DNA from: an uncultured Clostridia bacterium
Lineage (GTDB): Bacteria > Bacillota > Clostridia > Lachnospirales > CAG-274
Length of the DNA: 64,000 nt
NCBI GenBank assembly: GCA_947627425.1
Contig: CANQVZ010000002.1
Coordinates: forward strand, 45,078-109,077
Reading direction: 5' to 3'
A program made the position numbers and the translations under genes. Below are positions 1 through 8,253 of this stretch, piece after piece (positions within the stretch are counted from its first letter, which is position 1; every line of letters begins with the position of its first letter). A model generated the notes under the pieces. That model was not told the origin of the DNA, did not search any database, and saw nothing but the letters and a program-made list of their open reading frames with translations.

Positions 1-723
1 TCGGATGAAACAGGTATAACAGGCGAAGAGGAAGAACAGTTTGATTATGTTACAATAGACGATTTTAAATCGCTCCCGCAGCTTGAGGCTCCCCAAACGG
101 GAGATCCCGTTGCTGTGTTCCATACAAACCACGGCGATATAAAGGTTCGTCTTTTCCCGGAGTATGCTCCTAAGGCAGTGGAGAACTTTACAACTCACGC
201 AAAGGAAGGCTATTATAACGGACTTACATTCCACAGAGTTATAAATCAGTTCATGATACAGGGCGGAGACCCCAACGGCAACGGCACAGGCGGCGAGAGC
301 ATATGGGGCGACGCTTTTGAAAATGAAGTTTCACTCGATATGAGAAATATAAGAGGCGCGCTTTGTATGGCAAATGCAGGTCCCAACACGAACGGAAGTC
401 AGTTCTACATCGTACAGAATTCACAGGGCGCCGAAATGCAGGATGCAATAAAGAGCTTCAATATGGATGAGGAATATATAAACGGCAACCTTAAATTCAA
501 GAACAAGGACGGAAAAACTCTTACAAACGGTGATGTATTCCCGCAGGAGGTAATAGACGCCTATATAAGCGGCGGATATCCTTATCTTGATCTTGGCTAC
601 ACTGTATTCGGTCAGGTATATGAGGGAATAACCATAGTTGATGAGATCGCAGCTGTACCGACACAGAACGATAAGCCCATAGAGGATGTAATTATAAACA
701 GCATAGATATAGGAACATATTGA
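1..723 (+). CDS. Peptidyl-prolyl cis-trans isomerase, cyclophilin type (5' end outside window)
   Basis: Cyclophilin-type prolyl isomerase, which catalyses cis-trans isomerisation of Xaa-Pro bonds during folding. The frame is open to the left edge (240 codons visible), so the GTG at 115 is internal and not the start. An acidic stretch (TGEEEEQFD) of about 35 residues precedes the fold, suggesting a linker from a signal or lipoprotein anchor lying outside the window. Cyclophilin motifs are FHRVINQFMIQGGDP and GALCMANAGPNTNGSQFY. An insertion of about 40 residues lies between SQFYIV and the conserved YTVFGQV. A second, shorter cyclophilin is at 54716. The gene ends with tandem stops (TGA TAA). 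The fold is certain; the cellular location is inferred. Confidence 0.93.
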   Translation, partial: SDETGITGEEEEQFDYVTIDDFKSLPQLEAPQTGDPVAVFHTNHGDIKVRLFPEYAPKAVENFTTHAKEGYYNGLTFHRVINQFMIQGGDPNGNGTGGESIWGDAFENEVSLDMRNIRGALCMANAGPNTNGSQFYIVQNSQGAEMQDAIKSFNMDEEYINGNLKFKNKDGKTLTNGDVFPQEVIDAYISGGYPYLDLGYTVFGQVYEGITIVDEIAAVPTQNDKPIEDVIINSIDIGTY

Positions 724-743
724 TAAAACAGTATATAATATAT

Positions 744-773
744 AAACCACCGATGCTTTGTCGGTGGTTTTAT
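744..773. terminator. Bidirectional rho-independent terminator
   Basis: A perfect 10-bp stem (AAACCACCGA / TCGGTGGTTT) with a 7-nt loop is flanked by A and T runs. It lies between the converging cyclophilin and amidase genes and can serve both. Confidence 0.85.
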
Positions 774-776
774 ATT

Positions 777-1307
777 TCAGCTCGTAAACGCTATTATTCC
801 TCTTGATATGCCTATGGCGCATTTTTGTCTGAAGCCTTCGCTGCTCAAAAGCTCCGCCTCCTCGGGATTACTTATAAAGGCAAGCTCCACGAGTATGGCA
901 GGCATCCTTGTGAGTCTTAAAACGGCAAAATTGGCTGAAAATATACCTAAGTCCTTTGTGTTTATCTCCTCAACGAGAGCGTTGTTTACGGTCAGTGCAA
1001 GCTCCTCTGCGACCGTACCCGTTCTGTAAAAATATGTTGATGTTCCCTTGTAAATGGGATTGACATTGGAATTGCAATGTATGCTCACAAAGTAGTCGGC
1101 ACCCCATTGATTTGCGAGAGCGGCTCTTTCCGAGAGGCTTACATTAGTGTCATCCGTTCTGGAATAGTTTACCGTATAGCCTTCCGTTTGCAGCAGTCTT
1201 CCCGTTTTAAGGGCTATGTCCAGATTTACATCGGCTTCTTCAAGCCCGTTTGCTCCCACAGCGCCGGGATTTGAGCCGCCGTGACCGGGGTCTAAAAATA
1301 TTCTCAT
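777..1307 (-). CDS. N-acetylmuramoyl-L-alanine amidase (Amidase_3)
   Basis: Zinc amidase that cleaves the lactyl-Ala amide bond in peptidoglycan. The 176-residue protein is the bare catalytic domain: zinc ligand motif DPGHGG near residue 7, second ligand in GLEEADVN, third in VSIHCNS, and catalytic Glu in ILVELAFISN near the C-terminus. No signal peptide or wall-binding domain is seen. The start chosen is ATG at 1307, with AGGTGG five bases upstream; an upstream GTG at 1316 lies inside that ribosome site. Without an export signal it may act in the cytoplasm (recycling) or in the mother cell during sporulation; this is inference. A larger secreted paralogue is at 57561. Confidence 0.9.
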   Translation of the reverse strand: MRIFLDPGHGGSNPGAVGANGLEEADVNLDIALKTGRLLQTEGYTVNYSRTDDTNVSLSERAALANQWGADYFVSIHCNSNVNPIYKGTSTYFYRTGTVAEELALTVNNALVEEINTKDLGIFSANFAVLRLTRMPAILVELAFISNPEEAELLSSEGFRQKCAIGISRGIIAFTS

Positions 1308-1528
1308 TTCTACCACCTGTAGTATATATATTTCATTATATGCAACACATATATGTATGGTGACGGTATAATTTAATCCAATTATTAAATAGCAATTATG
1401 AATTTATTAAGCAAATATTAAAGAGGCATTAAAATTGATTAAAGGAGGCAAATGTTCACAAAATATTCACACTTTTTGCTTAAAATGCTGATAAAATATT
1501 TTTGAAAACAGCAAAGGAGGTTTTTAAT

Positions 1529-2959
1529 ATGAATGAAGAATTTGAAAACACAAACGGAAATGAAAATGTAAATGAGTTTATTGACAATAAGCCGAATGAT
1601 TCAGAAGCCGATGTGACCTCTTTTGAAAACACGGAAAGTGCGGAGACGGTCACGGGAGCATCTGAATATGATAACAGCGGCGAAAGCGAGGTTGTCTTTG
1701 CCGAGACTGCCTATAACGGCGATACGGAAAATACCGCAGAGGCAGAAGATAGCGGCAGGGCAGATGAACCCAAAGCTGCCGCCAAAAAATATTCATACAA
1801 AAAGAGCATAGCAATAGGTCTTGCGGGCGTGCTTTTATGCGGCGGTTCACTGGGCTATTGTCTCGGACTCGGACTTAACACATCAAAGGCGCTTACGGAT
1901 GCTGTCACGGGAGGCTTCAGCTTCAACGATAATTCGGAGGATGCGGACGGAGAGGGCAATGTTGACGCTTCTCCCGCTGTCAATCTTGCGGCATCGGAGG
2001 ACAGCATTGTAAAGGTGATAGACAGCGTAAAGAACTCCGTTGTAAATATTTCCATAAAGGCGCAGTCGGCAGCCGACTGGTTCGGTCAGGTATATGAGAG
2101 CGAAGGCTCCGGCTCAGGCGTTATATATAAGGTAGACGGAGATACCATATATATAGTCACAAATAACCACGTTGTGGAGGACGCAAACTCGGTTGCCATC
2201 TCCATAACGGGCAATGAACAGGTGAATGCAAAGCTTGTGGGTAAGGACGCTACATCCGATCTGGCTGTTATATCGGTTTCAAAGAAGGATCTTGCAGCAG
2301 CAGGTGTAAACGATGTTACCGCTGCCAAGTTCGGCAGCTCCGATAATATGGAGGTCGGCGAAAATGTAATTGCCATAGGCAATGCTCTGGGACAGGGCAA
2401 GACATCCACACTTGGCATAATAAGTGCACAGAACAAGGAAATAAATATAGACGGCAAAAAGCTTACCGTCATACAGACGGATGCAGCTATAAATCCCGGC
2501 AACAGCGGCGGCGCTCTCATCAATACGGCAGGCGAGGTCATAGGCATAAACACAGCCAAGCTTTCAAGCAGTGCCATTGAGGGCATAGGCTATGCCATAC
2601 CCATGTCGGCAGCTCAGTCCATAATAGACACTCTTATGCAGAACGGCACGGTTGATAAGCCATATCTCGGCATTTCGGGCTATACGATAGACGATAGCTT
2701 TGAAAGGATATACGGCATAGACATACCGGGTATATTTGTATACAGCATAGAATCGGGCTCTGCTGCAGAAAAGGCAGGACTTCAGGTGAGCGATATAATA
2801 ACCGCAATAGATGGAAATAAGGTGACGGATGTTGATGCTCTTTCAAAGGCTATATCCTCGCACAAGTCGGGCGACAGCATACAGCTTACCATTGTAAGAG
2901 ACGGTATGAAGGAAATGACTATAACAGCCGTATTGCAGAATCAGAATGAACAGTTCTGA
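1529..2959 (+). CDS. HtrA/DegP-like membrane serine protease with PDZ domain
   Basis: Envelope quality-control protease of the S1C family, 476 aa. Order: about 80 acidic, low-complexity cytoplasmic residues; one membrane segment (KKSIAIGLAGVLLCGGSLGY); trypsin-like domain with the triad His in TNNHVVEDA, Asp in TSDLAVI and Ser in NPGNSGGALIN; then one C-terminal PDZ domain (GIFVYSIESGSAAEKAGLQ). The ATG at 1529 is preceded by AAAGGAGG and is preferred over the TTG at 1502. The next gene, 17 bases downstream, is a paralogue, so the two form an operon. Upstream lie TTCACA repeats (1454-1459 and 1466-1471) that may be regulatory. Confidence 0.93.
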   Translation: MNEEFENTNGNENVNEFIDNKPNDSEADVTSFENTESAETVTGASEYDNSGESEVVFAETAYNGDTENTAEAEDSGRADEPKAAAKKYSYKKSIAIGLAGVLLCGGSLGYCLGLGLNTSKALTDAVTGGFSFNDNSEDADGEGNVDASPAVNLAASEDSIVKVIDSVKNSVVNISIKAQSAADWFGQVYESEGSGSGVIYKVDGDTIYIVTNNHVVEDANSVAISITGNEQVNAKLVGKDATSDLAVISVSKKDLAAAGVNDVTAAKFGSSDNMEVGENVIAIGNALGQGKTSTLGIISAQNKEINIDGKKLTVIQTDAAINPGNSGGALINTAGEVIGINTAKLSSSAIEGIGYAIPMSAAQSIIDTLMQNGTVDKPYLGISGYTIDDSFERIYGIDIPGIFVYSIESGSAAEKAGLQVSDIITAIDGNKVTDVDALSKAISSHKSGDSIQLTIVRDGMKEMTITAVLQNQNEQF

Positions 2960-2976
2960 AAGGAGGGTAATATCAG

Positions 2977-4116
2977 ATGATGAAATATATCAAAAAAATA
3001 GCGGCAGCTGTGGTTGCCTGCGGAGTAATAGGACTTTGTGTGGGTGCAGTAATACCCGTTACCACACAGGTCATAGAGAACAGACAAAAGCCTGCCGTTT
3101 CGGATGATGTTGCGCTTCTGCCTTCCGAAAGCGATGCGGATGTAAGAACGACAATGGATGAGGCATCCCAAAATACCGTTGAGATAATAAAGAAGGTACA
3201 GCCTTCTATAGCGTGTATAACCACCATTACGGAGGGTATAAGCTATTTCAATATGGCTTATCAGAGCAAGGGCGCAGGCTCGGGCGTTGTTTTCCATAAG
3301 GACAGCGAAAACGCTTATATCGTCACAAACAACCATGTTATTTCGGGCTCGTCAACTGTCAGCATATCGCTAAACAACTGTGACCTTGTAAATGCCAAGC
3401 TTGTGGGCAAGGATGCAAATGCCGACCTTGCGGTAATATCCGTATCATTGAGTGACCTTGCAAAAGCAGGTGTAAGTAATGTTCAGGTAGCTGAATTCGG
3501 CAACTCCGAGGAGGTCAAGGTAGGCGAGACAGTCATAGCTATAGGCAACGCATTGGGCGAGGGCAATACAGCCACAAAGGGTATATTGAGCTCACAGACA
3601 AGAGATGTCAATATTCAAGGAACAAAGCTTACCGTTTTGCAGACAGACGCGGCTATAAACCCCGGCAACAGCGGCGGCGCGCTTGTAAACAGCAGAGGAC
3701 AGGTAATAGGTATAAATACTGCAAAAATATCTATGACGACCGTTGAGGGTATAGGCTACAGTATAGCGTCCGATGTTGCAAAGCCCATCATAGAGGAGCT
3801 TATGAATAGCAAGAGCACGCCTACTCTCGGAGTTTACATCACAAGCATATCCGCAGAGATAGCTCAGCAGAACAATCTTCCGCAGGCAGGCGTAAAGATA
3901 GAGCAGATAATACCCGGCGGAAGTGCAAGCTATGCAGATATACAGCCCGGAGATCTTGTTACCTCGTTTAACGGAACACCCGTATTCAACACAGAACAGC
4001 TCATGTCGGCTGTCAAGAAGTGCAAGATAGGACAGACTGTAAATATTACTATCGTAAGAAATGGTCAGACAAAGACAGTTTCCGTAAAAATGCGTGAAAG
4101 CGCAGATAATTTCTAA
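2977..4116 (+). CDS. HtrA/DegP-like membrane serine protease with PDZ domain (second copy)
   Basis: Second S1C protease of a tandem pair, 379 aa. It has a short N-terminus with a membrane anchor (IAAAVVACGVIGLCVGAVI), a protease domain with His in TNNHVISGS, Asp in NADLAVI and Ser in NPGNSGGALVN, and a PDZ domain (GVKIEQIIPGGSASYADIQ). Unlike its neighbour it lacks the long acidic cytoplasmic tail. A strong AGGAGG lies 10 bases before ATG 2977. It is co-transcribed with the upstream copy and followed by a strong terminator. The tandem arrangement with different N-termini suggests duplication with divergence of the cytoplasmic input; this is inference. Confidence 0.93.
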   Translation: MMKYIKKIAAAVVACGVIGLCVGAVIPVTTQVIENRQKPAVSDDVALLPSESDADVRTTMDEASQNTVEIIKKVQPSIACITTITEGISYFNMAYQSKGAGSGVVFHKDSENAYIVTNNHVISGSSTVSISLNNCDLVNAKLVGKDANADLAVISVSLSDLAKAGVSNVQVAEFGNSEEVKVGETVIAIGNALGEGNTATKGILSSQTRDVNIQGTKLTVLQTDAAINPGNSGGALVNSRGQVIGINTAKISMTTVEGIGYSIASDVAKPIIEELMNSKSTPTLGVYITSISAEIAQQNNLPQAGVKIEQIIPGGSASYADIQPGDLVTSFNGTPVFNTEQLMSAVKKCKIGQTVNITIVRNGQTKTVSVKMRESADNF

Positions 4117-4120
4117 AATA

Positions 4121-4155
4121 AAAAGATCCACCCGTAAATCGGGTGGATTTTTTAT
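4121..4155. terminator. Bidirectional rho-independent terminator
   Basis: A 9-bp stem (ATCCACCCG / CGGGTGGAT) with a 5-nt loop sits between A-rich and T-rich tracts, separating the htrA operon from the converging metH. Confidence 0.85.
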
Positions 4156-4156
4156 T

Positions 4157-6511
4157 TTAGCCGAGAACCTCTTTAGCTATGTCTACAGACTGCTTTGCAT
4201 CCTTTGAATAATAGTCGGCGCCTATTTTCATGGCGTATTCATAAGTGAGAACAGCTCCTCCCACCATTATTTTGCAGTCGCAGTTATTCTCTCTCAAAAG
4301 CTTTATCGTTGCAGCCATAGAGCCAAGCGTTGTGGTCATGAGAGCGCTCAGCCCCACAAGGTGACAGTTGTTTTCGTTAACGGCTTTAAGGACATCCTCA
4401 TACTCCACATCCTTGCCAAGATCAATGACATTGTAACCGTAGTTTTCAAGCAGTACTTTTACAATATTCTTGCCTATATCGTGTACATCACCCTTTACGG
4501 TAGCCAACACTATAGTGCCTTTTTCAACTGTGCTGTCATTTGAGGATGCTATTTTCTTTTTAAGCACCTCAAAAGCCTCCTGCGCAACACCTGCCGAGAG
4601 TATGAGCTGCGGAAGGAATATCCTTCCCGTTTCAAACTCTGTGCCCGCCTTGTCCAAAGCAGGTATTATCATATCATTTATTATTTGCATGGCGTCATGC
4701 TTTTCAAGCAGAACGGTCGTTATTTCTTTTGCCTTTTCCTTTAGCCCTTTTTCTATGGCATATTCCAGACTATAATCAGCGTCCTTTTTTTCGGGCTTTT
4801 CCCGTACATCGGAACCGTAGTGCTCTATAAATTCACTTGAATTTTTGTCATGGCAGGCAAGCAGCCTGTAAGCCCTCACTGCCCCCGTCATTGCCTCCAT
4901 ATTGGGATTTATTATGGGAAGGTCAAGCCCCTTTGTGAGCGCCATTGTGAGGAAAGTGCTGTTTATAAGCCCCCTGTTGGGCAGTCCGAATGATATATTG
5001 GACACACCCAGAACGGTCTTAAGCCCCAATTCCTTCTTAACTCTTTCAAGAGCGTTAAGCGTTTCCATTACCGCTTCCTGCTCTGCTGAGGCGGTGAGCG
5101 TAAGGCAGTCTATGAATATATTCTCCTTGGATATGCCGTATTCCAGAGCCCTATTCATTATTTTTTTAGCTATTTCAAATCTTTCATCAGCTTTTTTGGG
5201 TATGCCGTTTTTATCCAATGTAAGCCCAAGAACGGCAGCTCCGTATTTTTTTATCAAAGGAAGTATTCTTTCAAGGCTTTCGTCCTCGCCGTTCACCGAG
5301 TTCACAAGCGGTTTGCCGTTATAAACTCTCAGAGCCGCCTCCAGCACCTCGGGGTCGGTGGAATCTATCTGCAAGGGCGTGTCCGCTATACCCTGAACAG
5401 CCTTTATGACCTTGACCATCATTTCCTTTTCGTCTATGTCAGGCAGTCCCACATTTATGTCAAGTATCTCTGCGCCGCCCTGTATCTGTTCCACAGCCTG
5501 ACCGAGAATATACTCTATATTTTTGTTTTTAAGCGCCTCTTTGAATAGCTTTTTACCCGTGGGATTTATTCTTTCGCCTATTATTCTGGGCTGATCTATT
5601 ACAACAACGGAAGTAGGCGAACATATAGCCGCAGGAATGGTTTTTTCATTTATTGCATGCGTCAGCCCCGAAAGTATTTTTACGGTCTCCTTTATATAGT
5701 CGGGATCCGTACCGCAGCAGCCGCCTACAAGCTTTATGCCGTATTTATTCATTTCGGCTATACTCTCGGCAAATTCCCTTGCGCTTACATTGTACTCACC
5801 GGTAACGGGGTCGGGCAGACCTGCGTTTGGCTTTACAACAATTGGCAGTCTTGTCCACCTTGAAAGCTCTTCTATTATTGGTATAAGCTCCTTCGGACCC
5901 AAGGAGCAGTTTACGCCTATCGCATCCGCTCCAAGCCCCTCCAGAGTGAGAGCCATAGACGCTATGCAGCAGCCTGTAAATGTCCTCATATTTTCTTCAA
6001 AGGTCATAGTGACTATAATAGGCTTGTCGCTGTTTTCCTTTGCCGCAAGCAATCCCGCCTTTACCTCGTAAAGGTCTGTCATTGTTTCAAGCACTATTAT
6101 GTCTGCATCCTTGCCCGCAGCTATCTGTTCCTTGAATATTTCATATGCCGCTTCAAATTTAAGCGTTCCCGTGGGCTCCAGCAGCTGACCTATAGGACCG
6201 ATGTCAAGAGCTGTGAGCGCACTTGTGCCTTCACAGGCTTTTTTTGCGCACCTTACAGATGCCTTTATGACCTCGCTTACGCTGTATTCGCTTTCCTTTA
6301 GCTTGTAGCTGTTGGCTCCGAAGGTATTTGCATATATAATGTCGGAGCCCGCTTCTATATATTTCTTGTGTATGCTTATTATTTTGTCGGGGTCGGTTAT
6401 GCTCAGAATTTCGGGTATGCCGCCCGGCTTGAGCCCCATTTTTTGGAGCATTGTGCCCATAGCGCCGTCTAGTATTATATAGTCCTTTTCAAGCAATTTT
6501 TTAAATTCCAC
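4157..6511 (-). CDS. metH: Cobalamin-dependent methionine synthase, catalytic and B12-binding modules
   Basis: Transfers a methyl group from methyltetrahydrofolate via cobalamin to homocysteine. About 784 aa. Homocysteine domain (residues 1-290) has the zinc cysteines in GVNCS and GGCCGTD; the pterin-binding domain (about 300-560) starts at IIGERINPTG; the B12 cap and Rossmann domains (about 570-784) carry the cobalamin His in GDVHDIGKNI. The C-terminal reactivation domain of enteric MetH is absent; a separate activation-domain gene lies just upstream in the same operon and overlaps this one. GTG at 6511 is chosen because AGGTG sits six bases upstream; GTG 6520 is also possible. No cobalamin or SAM riboswitch was recognised upstream. 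Confidence 0.93.
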   Translation of the reverse strand: MEFKKLLEKDYIILDGAMGTMLQKMGLKPGGIPEILSITDPDKIISIHKKYIEAGSDIIYANTFGANSYKLKESEYSVSEVIKASVRCAKKACEGTSALTALDIGPIGQLLEPTGTLKFEAAYEIFKEQIAAGKDADIIVLETMTDLYEVKAGLLAAKENSDKPIIVTMTFEENMRTFTGCCIASMALTLEGLGADAIGVNCSLGPKELIPIIEELSRWTRLPIVVKPNAGLPDPVTGEYNVSAREFAESIAEMNKYGIKLVGGCCGTDPDYIKETVKILSGLTHAINEKTIPAAICSPTSVVVIDQPRIIGERINPTGKKLFKEALKNKNIEYILGQAVEQIQGGAEILDINVGLPDIDEKEMMVKVIKAVQGIADTPLQIDSTDPEVLEAALRVYNGKPLVNSVNGEDESLERILPLIKKYGAAVLGLTLDKNGIPKKADERFEIAKKIMNRALEYGISKENIFIDCLTLTASAEQEAVMETLNALERVKKELGLKTVLGVSNISFGLPNRGLINSTFLTMALTKGLDLPIINPNMEAMTGAVRAYRLLACHDKNSSEFIEHYGSDVREKPEKKDADYSLEYAIEKGLKEKAKEITTVLLEKHDAMQIINDMIIPALDKAGTEFETGRIFLPQLILSAGVAQEAFEVLKKKIASSNDSTVEKGTIVLATVKGDVHDIGKNIVKVLLENYGYNVIDLGKDVEYEDVLKAVNENNCHLVGLSALMTTTLGSMAATIKLLRENNCDCKIMVGGAVLTYEYAMKIGADYYSKDAKQSVDIAKEVLG

Positions 6512-7172
6512 AGTGAGCACCTCTCTTTTTGTATTGACAGCTCTTATTCATACTGCATATTGCGCAGCCTCTTTTCTGCTTTGGAAGAGGCTTATTTGAT
6601 ATGCCGATTATTGCCGTCACTGACTTGCGGGGTATAAGTATATTGCTGTCGTTGACGGTCAGACCTATCTTTTTGTCAGCATTCAGCGCCTTTATAAAAT
6701 TTCTCTGTATACCTATGGGCAAATCGCCGTAGCCCGGCGAAAACCTAAAGGTAGTGTATTTTATGCCGCGTTCCTGTCTTATTTCCTCCTCGGCAATGTC
6801 GCAAAGCTGCTCGGTCATAGCGCTTGCCATAGCGTCGGTTATCAGCGCAGAAGTAACATCCGTAACATTCAGAAGATTCATAAGCTTGTCCGTCTTGTCC
6901 GAGAGCGTTGCGGCAAGCAGTATCACGCTGTCACACTCCGCAAGATGGTCCAATATACTTTTTCCCACCAGCACAAGTCCGGTATTTTTTACCGTTATGC
7001 CGTCGGTCTTTTCTATATCGGCTATCCTATAGCAATATCTTGGCTCGGCAGAGGAAAGAAGTCTTTTCTCGCATTCCGATATTATATCCTTGAGGTTATC
7101 TATATCTATATTGTCCTTATAGCCCATATATCTGAGCGCCTCATCTATATTTATGCTGTCGATTTTGACCAT
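6501..7172 (-). CDS. Methionine synthase activation-domain-like protein (separate subunit)
   Basis: A 223-aa stand-alone relative of the MetH reactivation domain, which in fused enzymes uses SAM and an electron donor to rescue oxidised cobalamin. The core motif is TTFRFSPGYGDLPI, matching the RFSPGYG signature of that domain. The C-terminus carries a cysteine cluster (CAICSMNKSCQ...RGAHC), possibly a metal or Fe-S site. ATG 7172 has GGAGG just upstream; longer in-frame extensions lack a ribosome site. Its stop overlaps the start of metH, so the two are translationally coupled and likely form a two-subunit methionine synthase. Function is inferred from motif and context. Confidence 0.85.
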   Translation of the reverse strand: MVKIDSINIDEALRYMGYKDNIDIDNLKDIISECEKRLLSSAEPRYCYRIADIEKTDGITVKNTGLVLVGKSILDHLAECDSVILLAATLSDKTDKLMNLLNVTDVTSALITDAMASAMTEQLCDIAEEEIRQERGIKYTTFRFSPGYGDLPIGIQRNFIKALNADKKIGLTVNDSNILIPRKSVTAIIGISNKPLPKQKRGCAICSMNKSCQYKKRGAHCGI

Positions 7173-7283
7173 ATTTTGCCTCCGACACGTTCTGAAAGTC
7201 ATTTTATAACATTTTAATAAGTATATCACATTTATTTATAAAGGTAAATATTAAAAATTTATTTTGTATGCTCAAATTAAACA

Positions 7284-7315
7284 TTGTATTACTTGTAAAA
7301 TTGTGGTATTATAAT
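7284..7315 (+). promoter_or_regulatory. Predicted promoter of pheA
   Basis: A -35 TTGTAT (7284-7289), a 17-bp spacer and TATTAT (7307-7312), overlapping a consensus TATAAT at 7310-7315. It lies in the divergent region between the metH operon and pheA. Confidence 0.5.
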
Positions 7316-7349
7316 ATAAATCAGATCAATTTATACGGGAGAAAAATTT

Positions 7350-8186
7350 ATGAAGGTTGGTTATTTAGGCCCTGAGGGTACATTTACGGAGCAGGCTGCA
7401 AGGCTTTTAAGCCCTGCGGACAGCGTGCTTGTGCCGTATCACAGCTTCGCAGATGCCATGAAGGCTGTCGAAGCGGGCGAGACGGACGAGGCTGTAGCTG
7501 CCATAGAAAATTCAATAGAGGGTGTGGTGAATGCGGCGATAGACTGTATGACATTTGATGTGGAGCTATATATACAGCAGCTCCTAATAATGCCTATAGA
7601 GCAGTGCCTTATAGCAAAAAAGGGCACCAAAATATCGGATATCAAAAAAATAATGAGCCATTCCCACGCAATACCGCAGTGCAGGAATTTTATAAATGAA
7701 AATCTTCCCGATGCTGAAATCGAAACAACAGCATCCACGGCGGGAGCTATAAAGGCAGTCGCCGAGGGAGAGAGCAATATTGCGGGCATAGGCGCTCAAT
7801 GCGCTGCCGAGCTCTACGGGCTTGATGTGCTTGCAGAGGGCATACAGGACACTAACGACAACTTCACGGAGTTCGTAAGACTGTCAAAGCAAAAAAACAT
7901 AGGCTACGCAAACGGCAACAAGGCTACAATATGCTTCTCCACAGCCAATAAGCCGGGCGAGCTTCTTAAAATGCTCGATATATTCTCCATATTTGATGTG
8001 AATATGTCAAAGATATTTTCAAGACCTATGAGGAACAGACCTCTTGAGTATGTGTTTGTCATAGATCTGGATGTGGATGGGAACTCCGACGATATAAAAG
8101 AAGCTATCAGGCTTCTGGAGCGTAAGACCACATTCTGCAAGAATTTAGGCTGTTATCCCATAATAGACAAAAGGTTGAAAAAATAA
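7350..8186 (+). CDS. pheA: Prephenate dehydratase (PDT plus ACT domain), with altered motifs
   Basis: Predicted to convert prephenate to phenylpyruvate in phenylalanine synthesis. 278 aa, the usual monofunctional size: PDT domain (1-180) beginning GYLGPEGTFTEQAA, then ACT domain (about 190-270) for feedback control. Several family signatures are changed: the NSxxGSV motif reads NSIEGVVNA, the TRF motif reads NFTEFVRL (Glu in place of Arg), and the ACT ESRP reads FSRP. These deviate at residues usually linked to catalysis and Phe binding, so activity or regulation may differ. It stands alone between metH and gdpP. RBS: GGGAGA before ATG 7350. Confidence 0.83.
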   Translation: MKVGYLGPEGTFTEQAARLLSPADSVLVPYHSFADAMKAVEAGETDEAVAAIENSIEGVVNAAIDCMTFDVELYIQQLLIMPIEQCLIAKKGTKISDIKKIMSHSHAIPQCRNFINENLPDAEIETTASTAGAIKAVAEGESNIAGIGAQCAAELYGLDVLAEGIQDTNDNFTEFVRLSKQKNIGYANGNKATICFSTANKPGELLKMLDIFSIFDVNMSKIFSRPMRNRPLEYVFVIDLDVDGNSDDIKEAIRLLERKTTFCKNLGCYPIIDKRLKK

Positions 8187-8203
8187 TAAAAATATGTTAT
8201 AAT
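8175..8203 (+). promoter_or_regulatory. Predicted promoter of gdpP-rplI-dnaB
   Basis: TTGAAA (8175-8180), 17-bp spacer, TATAAT (8198-8203). The -35 overlaps the last codons of pheA, so the downstream operon has its own start despite the short gap. Confidence 0.75.
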
Positions 8204-8253
8204 ATTTTATTCGACAAAAAACAGATCATATGTACTAAGAGGAGATGTTATTA

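Noticed and set aside
2086..2586. 166-codon antisense frame inside the first HtrA gene
   Set aside because: It lies entirely over the protease domain and has no independent coding signals.
7173..7349. Cobalamin or SAM riboswitch controlling the metH operon
   Set aside because: The divergent gap is short and AT-rich, with no B12-box or S-box core that I can recognise.
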